DNA of 64,000 bases, taken from contig LR778114.1 of NCBI GenBank assembly GCA_902809825.1, positions 248,001 to 312,000 on the forward strand, read 5' to 3'. Each line of letters opens with the position of its first letter. The stretch's first letter is position 1. The DNA is from Candidatus Hydrogenisulfobacillus filiaventi. Its GTDB lineage: Bacteria; Bacillota; Sulfobacillia; Sulfobacillales; R501. Shown here piece by piece: positions 19,936 to 27,942 of this stretch. The notes below the pieces were generated by a model. That model was given only the letters and a program-made list of their open reading frames with translations, ran no database searches and was not told the DNA's origin. The translations under genes were made by a program, and so were the position numbers.

Positions 19936-20484
19936 ATGGCCGAACCCGAAGACGCGCTGACCGATGCCCACTCCCACCACGTGGCTGCGGTTTATGCCAC
20001 CTATGGCCAGGCGGAAGCGGCCCTCCGCAAGCTGCACGACCGCGGCATCCCCTTCGAGCACCTCTCCCTGGTAGGCAAGGACTTCTCCTTTCACGCCCAG
20101 CCTGTCGGCTTCACCTCCATCGGCCGGGTGGCCCGCCAGGGCGGCCGGCTGGGGGCCCTGTGGGGCGGCCTGCTCGGCCTCCTCATCGGGGTGACGGTGT
20201 TCTTCTCGGCCGGCGGGGCCATGGTGGTGTTCGGGCCGCTGGCCTACGCCGTCGCCACCGCGATTGAGGGTGCCGCCTTCGGCGGCCTGGCGGGGGTGCT
20301 GGTCGGCTGGGGGCTGCGCCATGAGAAGGCCATTGAGTTCGAGCAATCGGTCCAGCAGGGGCAGTACCTGGTTGTAGTCAGCGGGGATGAGGAGCTGGTA
20401 GGGCGGGCCACCCTGCTGTTCCAGGGGACGGATGCCCTCCAGATTGAGCCCTTTGGGGAGGAGGGCGCGAAGGAGCCGGCATAG
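19936..20484 (+). CDS. General-stress-protein 17M/YflT-like membrane protein
   Basis: A 182-residue protein with an N-terminal alpha/beta part beginning HVAAVYATYGQAEAALRKL and FEHLSLVGKDF, the signature of the general stress protein 17M-like domain, followed by two hydrophobic, Gly-rich segments (about residues 70-92 and 93-115) and a C-terminal part containing GQYLVVVSGDEE. The combination is common in Gram-positive and other stress proteins of unknown mechanism. AAAGGAG precedes the ATG at the correct distance. It stands directly upstream of an encapsulated-ferritin gene. Confidence 0.75.
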   Translation: MAEPEDALTDAHSHHVAAVYATYGQAEAALRKLHDRGIPFEHLSLVGKDFSFHAQPVGFTSIGRVARQGGRLGALWGGLLGLLIGVTVFFSAGGAMVVFGPLAYAVATAIEGAAFGGLAGVLVGWGLRHEKAIEFEQSVQQGQYLVVVSGDEELVGRATLLFQGTDALQIEPFGEEGAKEPA

Positions 20485-20529
20485 GGGGTACACGCAGGGC
20501 CGGGCGACCGGCCTGAAGGAGGCGTCCTG

Positions 20530-20815
20530 ATGGCCGCTGGATATCAGGAGGAGCGGCTCTCGGCTGCGGCTCAGGACCTGCATCGGGCGTTGCAGTCCCT
20601 GGTTGAAGAGCTGGAGGCGGGACTGGTACCATCAGCGGGCTGACGTCTGTACCGATCCGGAGCTGAAGGCCATCCTGGAGCACAAACGGGATGAGGAAAA
20701 GGAACACGCCACCATGCTGTTGGAATGGATCCGGCGCCGGGATCCGGCCCGGGACCGGGAACTGAAGGCGGGATTGTTCCGCGCCGGGCCCATTACCGGC
20801 GACCATTCCCGTTAG
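20530..20815 (+). CDS. Encapsulated ferritin-like protein (EncFtn), frameshifted
   Basis: The start MAAGYQEERLSAAAQDLHRAL with GAAGGAGG upstream, then SLVEELEA, then (in another frame) DWYHQRADVCTDPELKAIL, HKRDEEKEHATMLLEWIRRR and DRELKAGLF reproduce the EncFtn family almost end to end: a single helical pair with the ExxH iron ligands (EEKEHA) that forms a ferroxidase ring inside encapsulin shells. The frame slips near 20612-20622, where GCGGTGGAC expected for A-V-D appears as GCGGGAC, two bases short. The tail GPITGDHSR could include a cargo-loading extension. No encapsulin shell gene is visible on either side. Confidence 0.85.
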
Positions 20816-20872
20816 GAGGCAGCCGGAGGCCCGGCCGGGCAGCCCCCGGCCGGGTCCGCCTGTCCACCGGTT

Positions 20873-21784
20873 TCAGGAGGGGCGGCGCCGGCGGGTCAGG
20901 AAGAGGGCAGCGGTGCCCGGGGCCAGGGCGGCACTGCCCCAAAGCAGGTCGGATCCGAAGGCGACCCCTGTCGTCACCCCGGTTGCGCCGGGTACCGTGG
21001 CCGGGGCGGCGGGCCGGGCCGGAATATGGGAGGCAGACCGGGTCGCGACCCCCGGGGCAGAGGCGGCCGGGGCCCTGGCCCCCGTGACACCTGACGGGGC
21101 CGGGGCGGGGGAGCTGCCGGTAGCGGGGGCAGGGCTACTGGAGGTACGCGGGCTGGAAGGGCCGGTGCTGGCCGGCGGGGGGCTGGAGCTAGCACCGGCG
21201 CCGCTGGCCGGGGGCGTGCTGCTCACCGGAGCCGGGTTGGAACGGGAGCTGGAGGAAGCTGGAGGACTGGTGCTGCTGCTGCCGGACGGAGAAGAGGTGC
21301 CCGCCGGGGCGGGCGCGCTGCCGGACCCGCACGTGGCGGTTGGGCAGCCTGCGGGCAGGCCGGTGAGGTCATGCAGGGCAGCTTGTGCGGCCACTGTCAG
21401 GTTGGAGGCCATCTGATCCGCCACCGGGGTCAGGGAGGGTAGCACCGGCAGCGGTGGCAGGACCGGGGCTTGGGCAGGGGAGGCGGCCGGGGTGGTGGGA
21501 GCGGTGGCGGCGCCGGCCGTCGTCCCGCCGGAGGCCGCGGAGGAGCCGGTGGCGGCGGGCGGCGCAGACGTTCCGGCCGCGGTCGTGGTGCCGGCCACCT
21601 GGGCGAAGGCACTGGCCGGCGTGAAGGCAAACATCGGTGCGCTGCTCAGCGCGGGCAGCCCGGCGTGGGTCAGCCAGCCGGGCCAGTTCCCGGACGCCGC
21701 CCAGGCGGTGGCCGGCAGCAGGGCTCCCAGGGCGCCGGCGGCGAGCGCGGGACCCCAGCGGTGCGGGCGATGGTAATGAATCAT
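20873..21784 (-). CDS. Secreted Ser/Pro/Thr-rich surface protein
   Basis: A 303-residue protein with a clear signal peptide (PALAAGALGALLPATAWAAS), a short folded-looking part, and about 170 residues of Ser/Pro/Ala/Thr low-complexity sequence. Near residue 150 a Cys pair occurs (GCPTATCG). The C terminus is a hydrophobic stretch followed by TRRRRPS, the layout of sortase-like or other C-terminal membrane-anchoring signals, although no LPXTG motif is present. It is likely a wall-associated, perhaps glycosylated, stalk protein. A long leader region with potential RNA structure lies upstream. Confidence 0.7.
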   Translation of the reverse strand: MIHYHRPHRWGPALAAGALGALLPATAWAASGNWPGWLTHAGLPALSSAPMFAFTPASAFAQVAGTTTAAGTSAPPAATGSSAASGGTTAGAATAPTTPAASPAQAPVLPPLPVLPSLTPVADQMASNLTVAAQAALHDLTGLPAGCPTATCGSGSAPAPAGTSSPSGSSSTSPPASSSSRSNPAPVSSTPPASGAGASSSPPPASTGPSSPRTSSSPAPATGSSPAPAPSGVTGARAPAASAPGVATRSASHIPARPAAPATVPGATGVTTGVAFGSDLLWGSAALAPGTAALFLTRRRRPS

Positions 21785-22003
21785 TGTGACGAATCCTCCC
21801 GAATTTTTTTGATCTCATGACGGTCATGGTGATGCAACACAACAGGGCTTCCAACACGCCCCCTCCACTTAATCGCTTTGTCCGTTCCGCCAAAAGTCGG
21901 AATGATATCACCCAGGGGACGGAAAACGCCCCGACAGCGAGGTGTCCGACCGGACGGGCCGGACGGCGGTTGTCCTCTGGATTGTCGAAACAATATTGCC
22001 GAA

Positions 22004-22166
22004 CCTCCTCCTGCTGTTGCGGTTCGGCGCTCCTCCTTTCGGGCGGGGGTATGGTCGCCTGACGGCTGGCGCCGGCCCGGCGCCGGGAGGCTGAAACCCG
22101 CATGGGGAGCGGGTTTGGCGCCCAGCGGCGCCGCCGGACCTGGTGGCGGGCAGGTTCCGCCCCCGC
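22004..22166. ncRNA. Candidate structured RNA / leader element
   Basis: A nested set of inverted repeats in the 558-base gap between two secreted-protein genes. An outer 7-bp stem pairs 22043-22049 (GCGGGGG) with 22160-22166 (CCCCCGC). Inside are the 8-bp hairpin AAACCCGC/GCGGGTTT (about 22094-22116), repeated GGCGCC elements that pair with one another, and CTGGCGCC with GGCGCCCAG. Next to it lies GCCGAACC-N15-GGTTCGGC (about 22000-22030). On the minus strand this order is domain, AAAGGAGGA, then hairpin, resembling a riboswitch and expression platform ahead of the gene ending at 20873. No known class matched by eye and the strand is uncertain. The remaining gap bases show nothing I can name. 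Confidence 0.35.
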
Positions 22167-22342
22167 ATAGCCCGGCGGGGAAATGTCGGATATATCTCCA
22201 CCACTTGGTGATAAAACTCCGACTGTTCCGCGTTGTGATTTCAGGATTGAATGCCAACGGGATGGATCCGGCAGGCGCCGATACATATTAACCCGCCCGG
22301 CATCCCGGTTCCGTCCGACTTTGAGATGCGGGAGTGAAAAGG

Positions 22343-22744
22343 ATGCAAAGGAAGCAGGCGATCGCCGGCACGTTGATGGGGATGGCCCTGAGCGTGGCGG
22401 CGGTGGCGCCCGCCTTCGCCAGCAGCGGTGGCGGCCTCGGCAACATTCTGGGCGCGGTGGCCAACCTGGTCGGCAGCTCCAGCGTGCAAACCCAGAGCGG
22501 GGCCGTGGTGAATGTGGGCGGGGTGACGGTGACCGCCAAGGCGGTCAACACCACCGACCAGAGCGGCCTGACCGGCCTCTTGAGCGCCGGGGTGCTGGGG
22601 GGCACCAGCGGCACCGCGGCCTCGGCCAGCTACGCCGGCTACTGCGCCAGCACCTCGGCCAGCGGCAGCTGGGGCCTGGCCTCGTCGGTGCAGGCCATCG
22701 GCGGCCTGTTGGCGGCCCTGGGCAACGCTCTCGGGCAGGGCTAG
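22343..22744 (+). CDS. Small exported Gly/Ala/Ser-rich protein A
   Basis: A 133-residue protein with a signal peptide ending APAFA before SSGGGLGNILGAVANLVGSS. The mature part is Gly/Ala/Ser-rich, with DQSGLTGLL in the middle and SWGLASSVQAIGGLLAAL at the end, and it is strongly hydrophobic with almost no charge. It is paralogous along its length to the next gene. Such uncharged, self-associating sequences suggest a fibre, coat or amyloid-like surface layer, which is inference. A GTG at 22334 is an alternative start; ATG 22343 keeps a normal signal-peptide n-region. Confidence 0.75.
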   Translation: MQRKQAIAGTLMGMALSVAAVAPAFASSGGGLGNILGAVANLVGSSSVQTQSGAVVNVGGVTVTAKAVNTTDQSGLTGLLSAGVLGGTSGTAASASYAGYCASTSASGSWGLASSVQAIGGLLAALGNALGQG

Positions 22745-22796
22745 GCCCCGACGGCGGGACGGATGTAGCAGACATACCAGGGGAGGAATCCATAGC

Positions 22797-23219
22797 ATGC
22801 GCATGCATTTGCGTCGGCAGGCGGTGACGGTGGGCTTGGCCGCGGCCCTCAGCCTGGGGGCGGTGGCCCCGGCCTTTGCCAGCAGCGGCGGTGGTCTGGG
22901 TAGCATCCTGGGGGCGGTGGGCGCCCTGGTCGGCAGCACCTCGGCCCAAAGCGGCAGCCTGGTCTCGGCTAACATCCCGGCCACCAGCACCACGCCCGCG
23001 GTCAGCCTCAGCGCCGGGTCCACCTACACCAACAACCAGAGCGGGCTGACCGGCCTCCTGGGCGGCGTCCTGGGTGGGACCTACGCCACCAATGCGACCC
23101 TCTCGGGTCCTAACGGGCTGGCGGCTTCGGCTTCGACCAACGGCGGCTACGGCCTGGCCTCCTCGGTGCAGTCGCTGGCGGCGGGCCTGGCAGGCCTCCT
23201 GGGCGGCCTCCTGAAGTAA
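22797..23219 (+). CDS. Small exported Gly/Ala/Ser-rich protein B
   Basis: A 140-residue paralog of the preceding gene: signal peptide ending APAFA, then SSGGGLGSILGAVGALVGST, a longer Thr/Ser region, NQSGLTGLLGGVLGG and a C terminus GYGLASSVQSLAAGLAGLLG. GGGGAGGA precedes ATG 22797. The tandem arrangement indicates duplication. The signal peptidase gene 50 bases downstream probably belongs to the same transcription unit. The function is unknown; a secreted structural protein is the best guess. Confidence 0.75.
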   Translation: MRMHLRRQAVTVGLAAALSLGAVAPAFASSGGGLGSILGAVGALVGSTSAQSGSLVSANIPATSTTPAVSLSAGSTYTNNQSGLTGLLGGVLGGTYATNATLSGPNGLAASASTNGGYGLASSVQSLAAGLAGLLGGLLK

Positions 23220-23268
23220 GGCCGCGCCCGCGCACCTGAGCGGAGCGGAGTCCATCGTCGGGGAGGGG

Positions 23269-23796
23269 ATGGGCATGGCAGCGGAAGCGGCGCCCCGGCG
23301 GCCCGAGCGCGGCGCCCGCCTCCGGGCCGCGGTCAGCACCATCTTCTGGGCGGTGGTGGTGTTCAGCGCCCTGCACGCCGCCATCCGGCTGTTCCGGGTA
23401 CAGGGCATCTCCATGCTGCCGGCCTACCGCAGCGGGGACCTGCTGGTGGTACTGCGCCGCCCGCTGTGGAGCGGGCAGCCGCGTCCGGGTCAGGTGGTGG
23501 TGCTGCATCCCCCCATCCCTTCTCGGGTGGAATTTGTCAAGCGGGTCGTGGCGACCGGTGGCGAGGTGGTGGCGATGCAGCAGGGCCGGGTCTATGTCAA
23601 CGGACGGCCCCTGACGCCCGCCTACTGCCGCGCCTGCGGCCGTGCGTCCTTTGCTCCCTACCGGGTCCCGGCCGGGAGCGTGTTTGTGCTGGGCGACAAC
23701 CGTCCCGTCAGCGAGGACAGCCGCTTCTTCGGCCCGGTGCCCGACGGGGCCGTGAGCGGCCTCGTGATTGCCCGGCTCCCGCTGCCACAGTTCTGA
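23269..23796 (+). CDS. lepB: Type I signal peptidase
   Basis: A 175-residue membrane-anchored serine protease that removes signal peptides. One N-terminal transmembrane helix (IFWAVVVFSALHAAIRLF) is followed by the catalytic Ser in GISMLPAYRSGD, the Lys in FVKRVVATGGE and the box E motif GDNRPVSEDSRFFGPV, so all S26A catalytic elements are there. GGGGAGGGGATGGGC precedes the start. The gene sits directly behind the two exported Gly/Ala/Ser-rich proteins and before two further exported proteins, so it may be a dedicated processing enzyme for this secretion cluster. Confidence 0.9.
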   Translation: MGMAAEAAPRRPERGARLRAAVSTIFWAVVVFSALHAAIRLFRVQGISMLPAYRSGDLLVVLRRPLWSGQPRPGQVVVLHPPIPSRVEFVKRVVATGGEVVAMQQGRVYVNGRPLTPAYCRACGRASFAPYRVPAGSVFVLGDNRPVSEDSRFFGPVPDGAVSGLVIARLPLPQF

Positions 23797-23822
23797 GACT
23801 CCGGGGAGGATTTCATCCATCA

Positions 23823-24475
23823 TGCGCGCCGCCTCGCAGGCCCGGTTCCCCGTCTGGTTGCGCACGGCCCTCGAGGCCGTGCTGGCGGCGGGCCTCTTGA
23901 TCACCGATTTCCCCGGTGCCCTGGCGGGGCATGCCCCGCCCGCAGCGTCGGTGGACCCCCGGCCGGTAGCAGCGGCCACCCTGCACGCCTGGCTGGCGGC
24001 CCCGCCCGGCACCGCGCCGAATGCCCTTCAACTGGTGGCGGCGCGCCTGCCGGCGGCGGCTGTGGCCCGCCTGGTGGCACGGGACCGGCGGAACCCGGCC
24101 TGGGTGGCGGAGGTGTTCACGGCCGCGGCCATGGACCGGCGCTACCGTCTGGCAGCGGCCCTGGCCGGGCATCGTCTGGCTGTCCGCCTCACCGCCACCG
24201 CGGCGCAGGCGGCCGTCCTGGCCCGTCAGCAGGGTCTGTCCGGGCGGGTGGAGGGCCTGCGCGCCCTGGCCCGCACCGGGGCGGGGTCCCGGCGCGTGCA
24301 GTGGCTGCTGGTGGGGTTTGACGAATCCCTGGCCGGGCATACCTGGCCGGTGGTCAGCGCGGAGGTGGCGGTCAGTCTGCGGCAGGTCGCTTCCGGGGCG
24401 GGCTGGGAGGTCAGCGGGCTTCAGGTGGCGCATGAACGGGCGCTGGCCGGGCCGTGGACCGCCAGTCCCGGCTAG
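23823..24475 (+). CDS. Exported protein of unknown function
   Basis: A 217-residue Ala-rich protein. The N-terminal hydrophobic segment (WLRTALEAVLAAGLLITDF) looks like a signal peptide or anchor. The mature part is helical with repeated Ala/Arg-rich stretches and ends in a more beta-like section (WLLVGFDESLAGH, WEVSGLQVAHE). GGGGAGG lies upstream of ATG 23823. I do not recognise the family. It follows the signal peptidase by 26 bases and precedes another small exported protein, so it belongs to the same secretion cluster. Confidence 0.6.
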
Positions 24476-24518
24476 GGCGGGCCGGCCGGTGCTGGAATGG
24501 AAAGGAGGGCAATCAGTG

Positions 24519-24812
24519 ATGCAGAATCTGACCGCGTTGTGGGCCCTGTTGGCGGCCATGATGGCCGCCGGGCCGTCTTCACAAGCGATGCAGCCGCATG
24601 GTCAGGTAACGGTTTCGGTCAGCACTCCGGCCGGCACCCGGACCGTGACGGCTCCCCTTAGCCAGGTGGCCCCCGGCCTTTACGGGGCGGCCGCCTCCCT
24701 GCAGCAGACGGCCGGCACCGCTCAGGTCAGCGCCGGGGCCACCGCGTCGGCGGCAGCCATCAGCCCCGCCACCTGGGACGCCTTGTGGTCGCTGCTGGCG
24801 TCGCGGTTGTAA
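24519..24812 (+). CDS. Small exported protein (97 aa)
   Basis: A hydrophobic N terminus (LTALWALLAAMMAAGPSSQA) reads as a signal peptide. The mature part is Ser/Ala/Thr-rich with a Val-rich beta stretch (GQVTVSVSTPAGTRTVTA). AAAGGAGG stands upstream; GTG 24516 is a nearly equivalent start. It closes the run of exported proteins and is followed by a hairpin terminator. No family recognised. Confidence 0.6.
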   Translation: MQNLTALWALLAAMMAAGPSSQAMQPHGQVTVSVSTPAGTRTVTAPLSQVAPGLYGAAASLQQTAGTAQVSAGATASAAAISPATWDALWSLLASRL

Positions 24813-24852
24813 GCCCCGCCGTAGTTTGAACCCCTGTCAAGCAGGAAGCCAG

Positions 24853-24880
24853 GGCGGAGGCGCGAACCTCCGCCTTGTTG
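24853..24880 (+). terminator. Intrinsic terminator
   Basis: GGCGGAGG, six-base loop, CCTCCGCC, then TTGTTG. It closes the exported-protein/signal-peptidase cluster. Confidence 0.7.
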
Positions 24881-25004
24881 CATCCAGGCAGGTAGTGACT
24901 GGCCGCCCGGCCGTTTTTCCGGATGCGGCCGCAGGGCGGGGAAACGGAGGCGTTCCATCGCGTCGGTTATACGCAGCGGGGCAAACGGGAAGGAGCGGGG
25001 ACCG

Positions 25005-25676
25005 GTGCCGGCGCCACGGCCGGGACGGCCGGGGCCGGTGACGGTGGTCCTGGCGGAAGGAGAGATGAGCGGCCGGCCGCCCCTGCCGCTGGCGGCGTGG
25101 GCCGCGGCCGGCATCCGGGTGACTTCCACCGTGCATGAGGCTAGAGCCCTGGTGCAGGCGGTGGCGGATACCCGGCCCGACCTGGTGGTGGTGGATTGCG
25201 CCCTGCCGGGAGCGGGCCCAGCCGAGGTGGTACGGGCGGTGGCAGCGGCGGCGCCGGCGGCGCGGGTGGTGGTCGCCGGCAACGGCCGGGGCATGCCCTG
25301 TCTGAAGGCGGCGCTGGCGGCCGGGGCGCGGGCTTGGCTGCGCCGGGAAAGTTTGACCTCGCTGCGGGCGGTCTGGGCCTTGCAGGCGGTGGCTCACGGT
25401 CACCGGGTGCTGGACGGCCAAATCCCGGGGCTGGTCAACGAACTGCTGGGGCCCGAGGGCTGGTTCCTGGCCCGGGACCGGCGCCTGGAGGGGTTGCTGC
25501 CGCGGGAGCGCGAGGTGGTGCGGCTCATCGTCATGGGTCACACCGTGGCCGAAATTGCGGCGGAGATGGGCGTCAGCGTCAAGACCGTGCATACCTACCG
25601 GGCGCGGGCCATGCACAAGCTGGGGGTGGCGACGCGGGGCGAGCTGGTGCGTCAGGTTTTGGGAGGCGGCCCGTAA
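25005..25676 (+). CDS. NarL/LuxR-type response regulator
   Basis: A 223-residue regulator with an N-terminal receiver-like domain and a C-terminal LuxR helix-turn-helix (LLPREREVVRLIVMGHTVAEI, shortened here as the first helices, then GVSVKTVHTYRARAM). The likely phospho-acceptor is Asp64 in VVVDCALPG. The usual N-terminal acidic pair is weak (AEGE), so the phosphorylation site may be atypical. It is followed after 15 bases by a second regulator of the same build. No histidine kinase is encoded nearby. GTG 25005 is used, with AAGGAG upstream. Targets are unknown; the exported-protein cluster just upstream is a candidate. Confidence 0.83.
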   Translation: MPAPRPGRPGPVTVVLAEGEMSGRPPLPLAAWAAAGIRVTSTVHEARALVQAVADTRPDLVVVDCALPGAGPAEVVRAVAAAAPAARVVVAGNGRGMPCLKAALAAGARAWLRRESLTSLRAVWALQAVAHGHRVLDGQIPGLVNELLGPEGWFLARDRRLEGLLPREREVVRLIVMGHTVAEIAAEMGVSVKTVHTYRARAMHKLGVATRGELVRQVLGGGP

Positions 25677-25691
25677 CGGCGGAGGGGGCAT

Positions 25692-26408
25692 ATGAAACGG
25701 ACGACGCGGACGACCGTGTGGGTGATTGATCCGGATCCCATCCTGCGCCGGGGCCTGCGGGCGGTGCTGGGCCCCGCGGCCGGCATTACCGTGCTGGGGG
25801 AATCGGCCGGGGTGGCGGAGGCGCTGGCGGCCTGGGCGCGGCAGGTGCCCGCAGTGGTGGTGCTGGAACCGGCTGCCCTGGGGCCGCAGGCCCCGGCGGC
25901 GGTGGCCGGGTTGCGTGCGGCGGGGCCGCACGTGCTGCTGTTGGCCGAGCGCCCGGCGGCGGGGGAGATGGAACGGCTGCTCCTGGCCGGGGCCGGCGGC
26001 TACCTGGCTAAGACCGCCGGCGGGGAGGTGCTGGCGGCGGCGGTGCGGAGTGTGGCGGCCGGGCACCGTGTGCTCGACGGCGGGTTCCGCCCTCTCCTGG
26101 CCGGGCCCGCCCCGGAGGCCCAGCCCCGCCCGGCCGATGTGCGGCTGGTCCGCCGGCTGTCCGCCCGGGAACGGGCGGTGGTCAAGCTCACCGCCTGGGG
26201 CATGACAGCGCGCGAGATTGGGGAACGGCTGTCGGTGAGCGCGAAGACGGTGGAAACCTATCGCAGCCGGGCCTGCGCCAAACTGGGGGTGCAGTCGCGG
26301 GCAGAGCTGGTCCAGTGGTGCTTTCAGGCCGGGTTGTGGACCCCCGGCGACCTCGAGCGGGAACCCGCCGGGCCGCCCGGAGGGGTCCAGCCGGGCGGGG
26401 CCGGTTGA
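25692..26408 (+). CDS. NarL/LuxR-type regulator with Glu at the phospho-acceptor position
   Basis: A 238-residue paralog of the preceding regulator. The receiver begins VWVIDPDPILRRGLRAVL, so the acidic pocket is present, but the phospho-acceptor position reads VVVLEPAALG with Glu59 where Asp is expected; the conserved Lys is retained (GGYLAKTAGG). The C-terminal LuxR domain is normal (LSARERAVVKLTAWGMTAREI, VSAKTVETYRSRA). A Glu can mimic a phosphorylated Asp, so this could be always active or answer to another signal. GGAGGGGGCAT precedes ATG 25692. It is probably co-transcribed with the first regulator. Confidence 0.85.
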   Translation: MKRTTRTTVWVIDPDPILRRGLRAVLGPAAGITVLGESAGVAEALAAWARQVPAVVVLEPAALGPQAPAAVAGLRAAGPHVLLLAERPAAGEMERLLLAGAGGYLAKTAGGEVLAAAVRSVAAGHRVLDGGFRPLLAGPAPEAQPRPADVRLVRRLSARERAVVKLTAWGMTAREIGERLSVSAKTVETYRSRACAKLGVQSRAELVQWCFQAGLWTPGDLEREPAGPPGGVQPGGAG

Positions 26409-26419
26409 GGCGGATCCCT

Positions 26420-27706
26420 TTACACGGTCTCCACGCGGCGCGTGGCGGTGCCCATGACCCGCTCGAATAACAGTGCATAGAGCAGCTGCAATCCTGCCGA
26501 GAGCAGGAAGGGCAGGACAAAGGACCCGCGGTCGAACAGCCAGCCCGCCACCACCGGTCCCAGGGCGGCAGGCAGGTTGAAGGTGACCACATTGAGGGCT
26601 GCGGCCAAGCCGCGCCGCTCATTGCGGACCAGGGCGGTCCCGAAGGCCTGCCGCACCCCGAAGGTGCTCTGATTGGAGACGGAGCGCAACAGGAAGAGGA
26701 TGCCGGCCAGGCCGAAGGAGGGGGCGAAGGGCAGCAGCGCCAGCAGGATGACGCTTACCAGGCGCAGGAGCACGATGAGGCGCGCCATGCCCACCCGGGC
26801 CGAGGCGGATCCCACCGCCAGGGATAGAGGCCCGGCCAGCAGGAAGGTCAGCCCGTAGAGGGGGGCGATGTGGGCCGCCCCCAGATGGTAGCGGACCGCG
26901 AACCAGTAGGGCAGCAGGGGGGCCACCATGGTCACCCCCAGGGCGTTGACCGCGTTCAGCAGCCCGAAACGCACCAGGTCCCGGTTCTCCTCTCGCCGCA
27001 GGCGGGTTTCCACCGCCGGCCGGCCGGCGGCAGCCGGGCGGGAGGGCCGTTGCTCCGGCAGCACCCAGATCTGGTAGAAGTTCAGGGCGGCAATGGCGGC
27101 GGTGAGCCAGAAGATAGCGGTGTACGGTGTCAGCCGCCATCCGGTCAGCCAGGGGGCCAGGCGGGCGAACCCCGCCGCCAGGCCGGCTCCCACCCCCATC
27201 CCGACAAAGCTGGCGGCGGCGTTGAGGCTGAACAGCGGTCCCCGGTGGCGGGGCGGGAGGTCCTGGGCCAGCCAGGCCTGTTCCGCCGGCCCGAAAGGGC
27301 CGGCGGTGCCGTTGGCCCCCCGCCCGAACCCGAACAGCACCGCTGCCACCGCCAGCACGGTCAAGGACCGGGTGAGCAGCAGGAAGGCGGTGAGGCCGGC
27401 CAGGGCGGCCTCGTACCCCAGGAGGAACCGGCGCCGGCCCAGGCGGTCGCTGGCCACTCCGATGAGCAGGCTGAACCCCGCCCCCGCCAGCGACCCCCCC
27501 ATCAGGAGCAGCCCGATGGCGGTGGCGTTCCAGCCCAGGCTCTTCAGGTACAACACGAAATCCACCGCCAGCGCGCCCTGGGAGATGCTGCGCAAGGCCC
27601 GCACGGTCACCAGCTGGCGGGTGGTGGCCCCCGCCTCCCGCCAGGCGGCGCGGATGCCGCGCCCGCCGGCATCCGCCGCCGCCGGCCCGCTTCCCGCCAA
27701 ACCCAT
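26420..27706 (-). CDS. MFS transporter
   Basis: A 428-residue major facilitator protein with about twelve membrane segments and the loop 2-3 motif GVASDRLGRRRFLLG. Phrases ALFGFGRGANGTAG and SVSNQSTFGVRQAFG fall in the expected helices. The start ATG 27706 has AAAGGGGAGGA upstream; the frame continues to 27763 without a better start. It converges with the regulator gene, only 11 bases between their ends. Substrate cannot be told from sequence; the family resembles drug or metabolite exporters. Confidence 0.83.
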   Translation of the reverse strand: MGLAGSGPAAADAGGRGIRAAWREAGATTRQLVTVRALRSISQGALAVDFVLYLKSLGWNATAIGLLLMGGSLAGAGFSLLIGVASDRLGRRRFLLGYEAALAGLTAFLLLTRSLTVLAVAAVLFGFGRGANGTAGPFGPAEQAWLAQDLPPRHRGPLFSLNAAASFVGMGVGAGLAAGFARLAPWLTGWRLTPYTAIFWLTAAIAALNFYQIWVLPEQRPSRPAAAGRPAVETRLRREENRDLVRFGLLNAVNALGVTMVAPLLPYWFAVRYHLGAAHIAPLYGLTFLLAGPLSLAVGSASARVGMARLIVLLRLVSVILLALLPFAPSFGLAGILFLLRSVSNQSTFGVRQAFGTALVRNERRGLAAALNVVTFNLPAALGPVVAGWLFDRGSFVLPFLLSAGLQLLYALLFERVMGTATRRVETV

Positions 27707-27942
27707 CGGTCCGGTCCTCCCCTTTCCTTCCCGCGAACTCCTCCGGCATGGTAGCACCGGCATCCACCGCCGCCAAGGCGCGGGCGTCCGTACCGGTCGC
27801 GTCCGGAGGATGTTCGGATCGCAAACGGTTCAGAGTATCTGTGCCAATTGACCGTGAAGCATACACTATCCCCTGCGCCCTTGACGGCGGTTCATCCGCC
27901 TTGGTAGGGTGGACCTAGGTTAAAAGAGGGGCAGGCGGGCTG

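Noticed and set aside
19825-20583. N-terminal extension of the SLC13 permease
   Set aside because: It runs antisense to the stress-protein gene and shows no membrane segments before the ATG at 19824.
22040-22200. c-di-AMP (ydaO-yuaA) riboswitch
   Set aside because: Only a CCGTCAG-like similarity; the GGGACCCA and GGGUGAAUC elements are missing.
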